NCBI GenBank assembly: GCA_029718625.1
Contig: CM056376.1
Location: forward strand, 28,299,162 to 28,363,161
DNA: 64,000 nt
From: Synaphobranchus kaupii
Lineage: Eukaryota; Chordata; Actinopteri; Anguilliformes; Synaphobranchidae
Reading direction: 5' to 3'
How positions within the stretch are numbered: position 1 is the stretch's first letter; every line of letters starts with the position of its first letter. A model generated the notes under the pieces. That model saw nothing but the letters and a program-made list of their open reading frames with translations. It was not told the DNA's origin and did not search any database. Made by a program: the position numbers and the translations under genes. Positions 11,236-21,848 of this stretch are shown here, one piece after another.

Positions 11236-11917
11236 GGGCCATGTCCGAATCAGCACTCTTCCACACTGTTGAGTAGCCTTGGTGAGTAGATAGGGCGAGA
11301 AAGTCGTAGAGTACGCGAAAAGTTTTCAAATTGCAGTTCAAACACTCGGATGACACACTAACTTCCGGGGTTTCGCTGAGTACATTCGGGAGCACACTTT
11401 TCAAGTTCAAGTACACAAGCATAAATATGACGTGAAGCTTCGTTTTAAAAAAATGAGGTGCAGCTTCGCTGACGTTTTCCTTCAAATGCAACAAAAACAA
11501 CACGTGACATGGAGGTGCAAGAGTGGGGCACAGGGTTGCCAGATCTTGTAAAGACTTTCCAGCCAAATGGCAACCCAAAACTAGCCCAAATTATTGGCTA
11601 TTTTTAACCGAAACCAATGTATTTTAAATAGAAATCATCATGTTTTTACGTTTTTAAAATAAGTGCATGCTTTGCAACTTTTCATTTTTACCCGTGACTG
11701 CACTTTCCCAATTTAGCTGTAAAACCGCGGACATGGCAACACTGGTGGGACGTCTTATGACCTGCTTACGACGCTTCCACAGTGCGGTTGGAAAATAGTA
11801 TGGCGGATATTTTTCGCTGACTGCTAAACAGTACAGTATTAAACGGCACACTTCTGTCAGTGCACTGTACGCAGGAGACAGGGCGCAGAAGACAGGGCTC
11901 TGATTCGGACACAGCCC
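11236..11917. mobile_element. Non-autonomous TIR element interrupting the 52-bp minisatellite
   Basis: Left end GGGCCATGTCCGAATCAG and the complement of the right end GGGCTGTGTCCGAATCAG agree at 16 of 18 positions. The satellite repeat resumes on the other side with almost no loss, so this is an insertion. No transposase is encoded. The target duplication is unclear, perhaps 1-3 bp. The superfamily is not assigned. Confidence 0.78.
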
Positions 11918-12630
11918 TGCTACTGATACTGCTAATGCTATTGCTACTAAAACTGCCACTAATGACTACTGATACTGATACTCTAATGCTACTGCTACTA
12001 ACACTGCCGCTAATGACACCTGCTACTGATACTGCTAATGCTACTGCTACTAACACTGCCACTAATGACTACTGATACTGATACTGCTGATGCTACTAAC
12101 TCTACCACTAATGGCACCTGCTACTGATACTGCTAATGCTACTAACACTGCCGCTAATGACTACTGATATGGATACTGCTGATGCTACTAACACTACCAC
12201 TAATGGCACCTGATACTGATACTGCTAATGCTACTGCCACTAATGGCACCTGATACTGATACTGATACTCTAATGCTACTGCTACTAACACTGCCGCTAA
12301 TGACACCTGCTACTGATACTGCTAATGCTAAATGCTACTGCTACTAACACAGCCACTAATGGCTACTGATACTGATACTCTAATGTTACTGCTACTAAAA
12401 CTGCTGCTAATGACACCTGCTACTGATACTGATACTGCTAATGCTACTGCTACTAACACTGCCGCTAATGACACCTGCTACTGACACTGCTACTAACACT
12501 GCCACTAATAGCACCTGCTGATACTGCTAATGCTATTGCTACTAACACTGCCACTAATGACTACTGATACTGATACTCTAATGCTACTGCTACTAACACT
12601 GCCACTAATGACACCTGCTACTGCTACTAA
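11918..12630. repeat. Complex minisatellite, about 52-bp unit (right part)
   Basis: This continues the array at 10425-11235, with the same GCTACTGATACTGCTAATGC modules and local rearrangements. Confidence 0.9.
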
Positions 12631-13340
12631 GAGAAAGCGAGCGAGATATGATAGTCCTGCAGGACTGCATCAGCATAGAGAGAGACAGTAAGAAGATTTT
12701 TTTAGTCTGCATCAACAAAGAGAGAGAGGGGAGAAGGAGGAGATGAGGTGATGAGATGTGCTGTACTGTAGGCTATCGAGTGTTTGTGACACTGGTATTG
12801 ATACCCCAAGTCACTGACCTCAGGGGGGGGCGGGGTAGAGGGATCCCTGGGCCCTGCCACGCATCAGCACTACTGGTTTGTTCCCTTCTGTTGTTCTTTC
12901 TGTCCTCTTTCATCCCTCTTTCTCATCAGCCTCAGGCTCTGACATTCTACAACCTGTCCTTCTTCAACCCTGCTATCTCTCTCTGTCCCTCTCTCCCTCT
13001 CCCCCTCCCTCTTTTCTTCTCTCTGTCCCTCTCTACCCCTCCCTCTTTTCTTCTCTCTATCCCTCTCTCCCCCTCCCTCTTTTCTTCTCTCTGTCTCTCA
13101 CTTTCTCCTTTCTCTATCTCCCTCTCTTTCTCCTCTCTCTCTCTTCCTCTCACTTTCTCCTCTCAATTTCTAGATCTTTCTCCTTTCACAATCTCTACCT
13201 CTCACAGACTTTCTCCATCCCTCTTTCTCAGTCACATGCTCTCTCCCTCCCTCAAACTCTTTTCCATCTCACAATCTCTCCCTCTCTCTCATTCTCTCAA
13301 CTTTACCCTCTACCTGTTCTACCCTTCATTTTCTCTTTCT
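12631..13340. repeat. GA then CT-rich tract
   Basis: A short GA-rich lead (12630-12750) is followed by a strongly pyrimidine-rich stretch (about 12960-13330) built of CTCTCCCTC and TTTCTTCTCTCT motifs. Long open frames here are compositional. Confidence 0.75.
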
Positions 13341-14767
13341 CGATCAGTGCATCTAAAATGCGGAGAGAACCACACGTTTATGTGGCCCTTCAGCACTCAC
13401 AGACAATGGGCATATTGTCGTCCATGTTGAATATCACAGAAATACACCCATACATAAGCAAACAGCTCTGCAGTTTGAGCCTTCCTTTTAAGCACACCAG
13501 CTGTTTCTCTTGTGATCTAAAACATACAGTAATTAAGAACAATTAAATTAGTAATTCTCTTTCAAAGGGAAGCAGTGTCATTAGCAAGTTATTATTTATT
13601 TCTTTAATTATGAAGTGCTGCTGCCAAGTATGGATCATCAGAAAACATTCTACATCTGTCACAAACCATACTGCATTTGTTTAGAACAATAGAACTGTGC
13701 TTGGGGTGAAATGGTTTATTACAGCTTAATTTTTTTTTTTAATTTTAAAATGTGCTATATTGTATGGTTTTATTCTTCATGTAACCATCTCGGAATGCTG
13801 TGTAGACCACACGACCCAGTGACTGACGATGGTTGCGTATCACCATAGCGATGAAATCCCCTGAAATAAAAGAACAGTATTAGCCGAATGTAAAAACATT
13901 GTAACTCATGGGATGCCCCTGTAAATACGATTGGGGTTGAAAAATATTATGGATTTTGGGATTAAAGCTGGCTCAGATGTGTCTTTAGGTGGTTTGTAGT
14001 TTATGTGGTTTGCAGAGATACCTGACTGAAGGCTTTGATGTACTGTAGCTCTTTCAGTAATGCTGTAAGGATGCCAGGCTGTTCCCACAATGCAACAGCA
14101 AAGGAAATCGCCCTCGCACCGCCATCTTACTCACGGCAGCAGTCTGGATGTGTCCATTCGGATGCATTAGTGAGACCAATCCAATATGCTGACTGACTCT
14201 TCTGTTCACACTGCATTAAACATGGAAGAGCGTGCGCGTGCGTGCGTGCGTGCGTGCGGGGGGAGGGGTGTGTGTGCGTGCCAAGATGTCTGTTGTTTGT
14301 GTTGCATTTTTGTCACCCAGATGAAATTTCGAAAGGCTGTCTGGCATTAGGAAGTGCAGCTCTCTCTCTCCCTCTCTCTCACTGCGGTGAATGTGTTAAT
14401 TGTTTCAGCTCACATCCATGTAACATCGATACGGGTTGCTGTCATGTTGCAGAGAGTTGACAGCAGACATATTACTGTGCAAACTACACTCCAAAAAATC
14501 TGAAATCAAAATCTCCACTATGTAACCTACCCAGTCTGTCGGCACTACAGCACTCCACCTCTGGACAGTCTAGATGAGGATCAGCCAATAAGAGAAGACT
14601 AAATAGTTAGTGAATGGTTCTGCCACTGGCTTCACACTGGTGGGCCGACAGCTTTTTCTATAGGACTGTACCTGCAGGGTAGGGCCTGGCTCTGAGATTG
14701 GGTACCGAATTCTGTGCATAAAAACATTATCAGCAGCCAGGATGAGCCAACGCAGCGGTTATCATGA
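13341..14767. other. Unique stretch, no gene recognised
   Basis: The sequence has mixed composition, with a short TGCG run near 14235-14260. I see no splice-bounded exon or known domain. Confidence 0.4.
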
Positions 14768-14949
14768 TGATGTTATGTATATGTGGCCCGTATTGATGTT
14801 ATGTATATGTGGCCCATATTGATGTTATGTATATGTGGCCCATATTGATGTTATGTATATGTGGCCCATATTGATGTTATGTATATGTGGCCCATATTGA
14901 TGTTATGTATATGTGGCCCATATTGATGTTATGTATATGTGGCCCGTAT
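14768..14949. repeat. 26-bp minisatellite, seven copies
   Basis: Seven nearly identical tandem units contain TGATGTTATGTATATGTGGC; first and last copies differ by one base (CCCG versus CCCA). Confidence 0.95.
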
Positions 14950-15820
14950 TTTAAAGACCAGCTGTGCTGAATTGCCTTCTGCTGCCTGGTTTATAGTGAT
15001 GTAGGCGGGAAGCACAAAATGTCACTCTTAAGCATAAGTTTGTCTCCCTTGGAGATGTATCTAAGCTTATTTTGATTTTGGGGTGAATTTCCAATCCAAC
15101 TTAGAAAGATTGTGAGGGACAACCAGTGGTGTGCGTTTGCTGGGTTAAAGGGGTGAGGGGGGGGATGGCAATATAGAGAGAGAAAAAGATCAAGATGGTG
15201 TGATGACTAGGGATGAAGAGAGAGAATAGTGATGGAAAGAGATATTGATAGAACCTGAGACAAAGAGATGGAGAGAAATGGAGAGAGAGAGACTGCACCA
15301 GCACAGAGAGGAATGTGTCAATGAGAGGCGTGAAAGCTTCAGGAAGGGGAGGGGTTAGACACACGCAGGCCTCCTGGCTGGCGATATAGTAGCCAGTCAT
15401 AATTCACATTCAAATTGCTTTTCTTGACATTATGGGAAATATGTGTGGCCAAAGTGGTATTAGGAATGCACTCCACAGAGCAATTAGCAGGACACCAGCA
15501 GCACAGGGCACATTTACAGGTGCTGGTTTATTTTAAATGGTTGTGTCGAGTGCCGGATAATGTGGTGTTTCTTTCCTGTGACTGCTTTCATTTGATTGGA
15601 TGATCCAGTTCCTGGTCTGATGGGGACCTTAGGTCCTCTCTTCTGGGGGATTTTTAAATGTATGTTTAGTTGCCTTGTTGGCTTCTGCCTTTGTGGTCTG
15701 AATGGTCTGTATAAATCTGCAGTCTTTCATGATTAACCTCTATCTGCCACTCAGTGCTGGCTGGCCATGCGGAGCTTAACTGGCAATAAAGTTTTACTGT
15801 GATAGGGATATTCTCCTGTG
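14950..15820. other. Unique stretch with a GA-rich patch
   Basis: A GA-rich patch lies at about 15170-15300. No gene or known repeat is otherwise recognised. Confidence 0.4.
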
Positions 15821-15893
15821 TGCGTGCGTGCGTGCGTGCGTGCTTGCTTGCGTGCGTGCGTGCGTGCGTGTGTGCGTGCGTGCGTGCGTGTGC
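15821..15893. repeat. (TGCG)n microsatellite
   Basis: A nearly pure TGCG tetranucleotide run with a few TGCT variants. Confidence 0.93.
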
Positions 15894-15913
15894 ATTCATT
15901 CTCAGTGTACTGT

Positions 15914-16228
15914 ATATGGGCAATTCCACGGTAACGGAATTACAATTTTGGCCTTAATTTTACTTGCTGTGGATAAGTCTTATAAAAAATTTTAAAAAGC
16001 CTAAATAAAAAAATAACACCTAATTTTCTGCCATAATTCCGTTACCAACGCTCTTTCGGGCTTGGACCCGCCTTCCACATGCACATATTTTGATATGATA
16101 GCAGGGGTATCATTTGAAGTTATAAAGCTTTTTATAATCAGTTAGGATTTAAGACTTATCCACAGCAAGTAAAATTAAGGCCAAAATTTCTGTGAATTGT
16201 AATTCCGTTACCGCGGAATTGGCCATAT
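15914..16228. mobile_element. Palindromic MITE with about 65-bp inverted arms
   Basis: The left arm contains CAATTCCACGGTAACGGAAT and then GGCCTTAATTTTACTTGCTG. The right arm carries the reverse complement of both, so the ends pair for about 65 bp with small loops. A third ATTCCGTTACC copy sits near 16033. No coding sequence is present. A foldback or MITE copy is the best reading; the superfamily is not assigned. Confidence 0.85.
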
Positions 16229-16261
16229 GTGAGAGTATGTACACATATGTATTTTTTTTGT

Positions 16262-16309
16262 TCCTATGCACACATTCGCACACACACATAGGCATTCACA
16301 CACATGCAC

Positions 16310-16349
<40 letters not shown>
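16262..16349. repeat. (CA)n microsatellite
   Basis: CA-rich run, pure from about 16312 to 16349. Confidence 0.95.
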
Positions 16350-16624
16350 TTGAGGACACTGCAGACATTAATACAACAAAGGCGGAGATATACCCAGTAG
16401 AACGGTTACAGAGCAGCACTGCTCCAGCGTGTTCCAGCAGAAACCCTAACAGACTACTCACGAGTGACAGAACGATGTGACTGTTATATCACACAGCACT
16501 TGGCTCTCTCCGTTTAGCTCATTCATGCGGGTGGCTGGCATGCGTTCTGGGTGAGAAACCGGGTGTGTAATAAGACTGCTGCAAGGTTGACTTCCCAGCC
16601 AGGCTCTGCTGTCGTTACCTCAGC

Positions 16625-16913
16625 CAGGGGGTGTCAAACTAAATTCCCAGGGGGCCGCAGTGTCTGCGGGTCTTTGTGGTTTTCCTCTTGATCAGCTGCC
16701 AATTAAGGCCTTGAGAACAAGAATTATTTAGCCAATCAGTGACTAACTATTAACAGATTAACCACTGTTGCTGAGAACACCACGAAAACCAGCAGACACT
16801 ACTGCGGCCCTCCAGGACTGGAGTTAAACCTGCAGACACTGTGGCCCTCCAGGACTGGAGTTAAACCTGCAGACACTCCGGCCCTCCAGGACTGGAGTTT
16901 AACACCTATGCCC
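16625..16913. mobile_element. Foldback MITE with a tandemly amplified 37-bp arm
   Basis: The left end reads GGGGTGTCAAACT and the right end, complemented, reads GGTGTTAAACTCC; inner arms share GGGCCGCAGTGTCTGC. The right arm is amplified: the unit ending CTCCAGGACTGGAGTTAAAC occurs three times at a spacing near 37 bp (16795-16905). The same family occurs at 37622-37808. Confidence 0.78.
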
Positions 16914-17824
16914 TTGAGTAGCACAGATTTGGCCCTCAAGGTCAGTAGCACTGCTGGGGTGTGTCCCTGTACTCCAAAAATGCACCCTCCTCTCCTCCAC
17001 TACCACCTCCTCTCCTCCATGCCCCAGAAAGGGATCTTTGTGTTTTAATCTAATGTTGCTGATTACATCTTAATTACGTATTAATGGTTACATCTTAATT
17101 AATTTTCCGCGCATTTGATTGGCAGAGAATTTCAGACCCAGGGACACGCTATATATCACACTCTGCTGTGAAAATATCCAAGGTTCTTACTGTAACTCTG
17201 AATGAGAAATCAGCTCTTTGTTTTCCAGTTTGAATATACGGTGTGCTTATTTTTTTTTATTGGTGTTGTGCTAACACGTTTGTTGCAGTAAACAAACAGA
17301 GCCGTGACTGCGTATGCCAGCTGCAGCCCAGCGCTTGTGGGTCTGCCAGTACTTAGAGAGAGCACAGAGAGAGGAGTTTAACATAATCCTGAGCGGATTT
17401 GTTCCAATCCTCCCCCCCTCCCCCCCAATAAAAAGACCTTCCTGGACATATTGCTGCTACATAACAAAAGCATTGTGAGTACTTTATGTGGCAGTTAGAA
17501 AACAATCTGTGTCTCCCTGGTGCTGTAGAGAGAGTGAAGGAGGGGAGAGAGATGGAAGGGGAGCTGGCGTGTGAGAGAGAGATGGGGGTAGAGGGAGCGA
17601 GGGGGGAGAGGAAGAGAGAGAGGGAGAGACGGGGAGAGGGAGGGGGATGAGGCCTCTTTCCATTTCAGCGATGGCGAAGAATAGAGCGACAGAGAACTGA
17701 AACATGAAAATTAGCTGCCCTGAAATCCACTTCTTGTGTCTGAAAGTCTGTCTTTGCCTGCATTATTATGCTAATAAAATGACTAGTCTGGTGTGGAAGT
17801 GCAGAGTTTCCCTTTTTCATGGGA
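16914..17824. other. Unique stretch, GA-rich near 17525-17645
   Basis: No gene recognised. A GA-rich block and a short poly-C run (17410-17425) are present. Confidence 0.4.
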
Positions 17825-18150
17825 GGGTGCTGGGCTGGAGAAGGAGGGAGATGGAGCGGGGGGAGAGAGAGGGAGATGGAGCGGGGGGAGAGAGAGGGAG
17901 ATGGAGCGGGTGGAGAAGGAGGGAGATGGAGCGGGGGGAGAGAGAGAGATGGAGCGGGTGGAGAAGGAGGGAGATGGAGCGGGTGGAGAAGGAGGGAGAT
18001 GGAGCGGGTGGAGAAGGAGGGAGATGGAGCGGGGGGAGAGAGAGGGAGATGGAGCGGGTGGAGAAGGAGGGAGATGGAGCGGGTGGAGAAGGAGGGAGAT
18101 GGAGCGGGTGGAGAAGGAGGGAGATGGAGCGGGGGGGAGAGAGAGAGAGG
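17825..18150. repeat. 25-bp G/A minisatellite
   Basis: About a dozen units of the type GGAGATGGAGCGGGTGGAGA plus AGGAG. Because 25 is not a multiple of three, all three frames stay open for long distances, which creates false open frames. Confidence 0.93.
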
Positions 18151-19610
18151 GGCGGAGAGTGCCTCTTGTCTGATAAAAGATGGATTAAAGGTCTGCCTCT
18201 CCATCTCCCTCCCTCCTCTATTCTTCATCCCCTCCCTCATCCTTCATTGCTCTCTTCCTGGTTCCTCTCTGCAGCCGGGGCGTGGGTTTGATTTAAAATC
18301 CCATGATCTTCTTGGAATCTACTCTTCAGTGGCATGTCTTTCTCTTTTTCTTTTATACAAAGTAAAAGTGTCATTCTACAGCTTAAAATATTTAAGGAAA
18401 ACTGCATTTACTGTAAATCAAATTACACACAAACGTGCTGGTAGGGGTTAGAATTAGGGCTAGGTTAACATCCTGCATCAGATGGTGTCGGAGACGTACA
18501 GGAAGTGTTGGTCTTGAAACACTAAGTCGTGTGTGCAAATTGTTATTTTTTCAAACCCAGGTTGGCTGGAGCCGTTCAATACAACTCTCCACATGGGCTC
18601 ATTTCATGGAAAGCAGCAGACATTGTGTAAATCAGAGGAAGAAATCAATAGGAATATACACCATTGCAAATGTACCAAAATGTAACGAGTATTATTAAGC
18701 ACATGCAAATACGAGGACACATCTTGAAGCCTGTAACAGTTTGCTCTGGTAGTGGCTGTTTCCTATGAGAGCGAGTTCCTTGTGCAAAAATACCCTGTTT
18801 TTTATAAGAAACCAAGAGGGAGTGAAATTAAGAAATCATTGGTGTCGACATCTACATCGAGTCTGAAAGACCTTTGATGGAGCACATGGTGCCTCATCCA
18901 TTTCTCCGTCTCTCCCTCTTTCTCTTTCTCATTCCTCCACCCATCCGTCGAGCCGCATAGTGGGTTCAGGCGGGGTAATGCTCTGTTGCATCATACATAA
19001 AAGGTTTCTCCCCTTCCAGAGATGACAGGAAATATCTAATATCATAGAAAAAGGGGTTCTGGGAGTCAGTCTCCCGCTGCGTTGCGTTTACAGACATCAA
19101 CAGAACTTTCTGTGCATCTAGCTGCATACTTTAATGCTGCAAAACCCCTTTAAGCACTGTGGAGGAATCTGGAACCTTCTTGCTGCATTGGAGGTGACTG
19201 CATTGGAGATGACTAGTCCTGGAAGCTGTCTCTTGCCGCGGTGCCTTTGTGGAGTGTGGCCGGCTTCGTTGGAGGTGACTGCGGCTGCCCCCAGCCCTCT
19301 CACCTACCCCCACCCCCCACACCTGTTGGCTCGCTGGGGGCCACTCCCACAGTAGATGCTGACAGAGAGTCTGCTCTGAGCTGGCAGTCTTCGCTGACTT
19401 CCTCTCATGTATTATTTATCCACCAACAATCTGCAGTGCTGTGTCTTCCCCCTCTCTCTCTCTCCTCTCACTCTGTCTCTCTCTCTATCCTGCTCTTTCA
19501 CTCTCTCACCTTCTCTTTACATCTCTCCTTCTTCCAAACTTCATCCGTTGTTTTTTTTCCACTATCCCCTCACTATGACGCCTTTGGCCCTATCCCCTTC
19601 ACTTACCACT
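18151..19610. other. Unique stretch, no gene recognised
   Basis: The sequence is of mixed composition with CT-rich patches near 18900 and 19440-19520. No exon was identified. Confidence 0.35.
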
Positions 19611-19765
19611 GTGCAGTGTAATGGTTAGTGACCTGGGTTTGCAGGTTTGATTCCCAAATGCGGGTATTGCTGTGGTACCGTTGAGATACCACAAGTACTG
19701 AGCCTGAATTGCTTCAGTATATATCCAGCTCTATAAGTGCATTGTATTTAATTATCTGTTTTCAC
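19611..19765 (+). mobile_element. tRNA-derived SINE
   Basis: A tRNA-like head has TAATGGTTAGTGACCTGG (A-box region) and GGTTTGATTCCC (B box). It is followed by a body with GGTACCGTTGAG and the tail TTGCTTCAGTATATATCCAG. The same order of motifs occurs at 55150-55290, so the two are copies of one family. Confidence 0.75.
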
Positions 19766-20308
19766 CAATATCCAGAAAAAATTCTTATCTCACATATTCA
19801 TACATTTTGGTTTGTAACATGTTTCATTGGACATTCTTCTGGATCGACAGAATGTTTTTGAATTGAATTTAAATGTTAAGTGTTTCAAACACATATACAG
19901 TGCATTCTGATGCATATTCATAGCCCGTTTTTAGCCAGATGCATAGTTTTGCACATGGAATTTCCTCACAGTAACAAGGACAAAAGGCACTGTGATTGTG
20001 ACTGTAATTGGACCCAAGATTTGCAGCAATATCCAGATGGCATTAACAGGAGGGAATGTACTCAAAAGAAGGAATTACCTCAGAGAAAATGGCTGGTAAC
20101 ACTTCATAATGCCAGATCTGCATTATGGTTTTTTGTGCGTTTCGTTTCCCCAGAGAAATGTTGATAACAAGCTGTTGCTATATTTGCCTCTCTGAGCTGT
20201 ATAACAGTAACTGAACCACTAAGTCTTGGATTCCCGAAGGATCTTGCCGTTTCGTGTTAAGCTTATGAGCTTTTTTTTTTGCCAGCCGGGCATTCCAAAC
20301 CAGCGATA
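19766..20308. other. Unique stretch, no gene recognised
   Basis: AT-rich, with a short poly-T run near 20271. Nothing recognised. Confidence 0.35.
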
Positions 20309-20413
20309 TTCAATCTGCTCTCGGACAGCCACAGGGCGTGACAGGTCCTTCTTTTCGCCTTAAAATCAGCAACCAATTCAGACCCCAAAAAAAAAGCGAG
20401 GTTTATATTACTG

Positions 20414-20732
20414 CACTGGTCCTTAACCCTCTTCCTGGAGATCTACCGTCCTGTAGGTTTATATTTCAACCCTACTTTAGCACACCAGGATTTTACTAAT
20501 TAGCACCTCAACGAGATCTGTAGCTGTTGAATGAGGTGTGCTTTGTTGGGGTTGGGGTGAAAACCTACAGGACAGTAGATCTCTAGCTGTTGAATGAGGT
20601 ATGCTTTGTTGGGGTTGGGGTGAAAATCTACAGGACGGTAGATCTCTAGCTGTTGAATGAGGTGTGCTTTGTTGGGGTTGGGGTGAAAACCTACAGGACT
20701 GTAGATCTCAGGAATAGGGATGGGGACCACTG
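20414..20732. mobile_element. hAT-like MITE with perfect 8-bp target duplication
   Basis: The left end CACTGGTCC and complemented right end CAGTGGTCC are near-perfect inverted repeats of hAT type, extending into TTCCTGGAGATC-like arms. The 8-bp duplication TATTACTG flanks both sides (20406-20413 and 20733-20740). No transposase is encoded. Its right arm is expanded into three 63-bp tandem units. Confidence 0.88.
20521..20709. repeat. 63-bp tandem repeat, three copies, inside the MITE
   Basis: TAGCTGTTGAATGAGGTGTG-type units start at 20521, 20584 and 20647 and each ends in CTACAGGAC plus AGATCT. Confidence 0.92.
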
Positions 20733-20815
20733 TATTACTGTATAATCAACTGCATTAATCTGGATATGGGGTGTTGACCAATGAAAACCAGCATGTCCTG
20801 CAGCGCTCCAGTGGC

Positions 20816-21733
20816 TCAAGTGAATACCATTAGCGTAAAGCATTAATCTTTCATATCAAGAGCTAATAACACTGCCAAAGCACCACTTAAAGAGCTTCCC
20901 CTTTACTGAACACATATTGGCTGCTAATGGTGATGTCAGGTGTTGATGTTTGCCTTTTAAGATTTTAAACCACTGTATGAACACAAAATCTTTGAGGCAG
21001 GGTGGTTGTCTGTGAACGTTTTTCAACCCAGTTTACCTGGTACCTCTTAAAGGTCTTTTATGTATTCATATTTTATCCCTATATTCCAGGGTTCTTCCAT
21101 TTTTATGTGGCTTATGAATAATGTAGCAGGTGGGGGTCAATTTACAGCGGGCAGAGTGTCAGCTTGTTTGCTCAGAATAATAGATAAGTGCGGCCTTTTA
21201 GAGAGCGTGAGAGAGAGGGACGCAGCGGGAGTCTTATGGGTCGGGATCAAGCTGCTGAATCTTTTTTATTAGGCCAGGTGAGCTCCTCTCGAGGCCCCCA
21301 TTTGAGATTTAAAAACCTTCATAACTGCGGGGCTCCAGGTCCTGAGTTGAGCAGCGTGACTCAGAGGACTTTTGTTTTACATTAATGAAGGTCTTTCTCA
21401 TGTTTGAGAGTCTTGGTGCTGTTAGCCACCGACGCTGTGACTCTTCTGACAAGAGCGGCCATTATGTATAATGAGAGCTTCACTGCACCGTTTCCAATCA
21501 GTTCCGCTAATGACATTGGTGGGTAATAGTCAGCTGGGGTTACCAGGTAACAGTGGGCTGGGGCCATTGCTTGGCGCTAGGCAATTTTAGCATTCAGGAA
21601 ATCCAGTGTGTTTACCTCAGCACAGTCAGCCCTTCCCCTTCCAGACTGGGCGTGGCCTGACTGTTGGCTCCTCCCCAAACCCCCAGCCTCTGTTGTTGCT
21701 GTGCATGGGTGGTGAGATCGATGAGGTGCAAAC
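20816..21733. other. Unique stretch, no gene recognised
   Basis: Mixed composition, no known family or repeat identified. Confidence 0.35.
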
Positions 21734-21848
21734 AAATGTGGGGTGGGTGGGCGGGGGGTGGGGGTGGGGGGGGGGGGGGGGGGGGGCTGGCCAAACTCTC
21801 ACTTTGGTTTTTTGTGTGTGTGTGTGTGTGTGTGTGTGGTGGGGGGGA
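21734..21848. repeat. Poly-G run and (TG)n microsatellite
   Basis: G-rich DNA with an uninterrupted G run near 21767-21786, then (TG)n at 21814-21838 and GGTGGGGGGG. Confidence 0.93.

Larger units (their letters stand above)
20309..20815. mobile_element. Foldback element split by a nested hAT-like MITE
   Basis: The two flanks (20309-20405 and 20741-20815) together match the uninterrupted element at 52672-52858: AAAATCAGC and AATTCAGACCC on the left, TAATCAACTG and AACCAGCA on the right. The insertion at 20414-20732 splits it in the middle. Confidence 0.72.

Noticed and set aside
14768..14949. CRISPR-like direct repeats
   Set aside because: Units are contiguous with no unique spacers and the genome is a vertebrate; it is a minisatellite.
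17665..18451. Overlapping frames of about 200 residues with MERVEKEGDGAGG repeats
   Set aside because: A 25-bp minisatellite keeps all frames open; the same 25-residue cycle appears in three frames.
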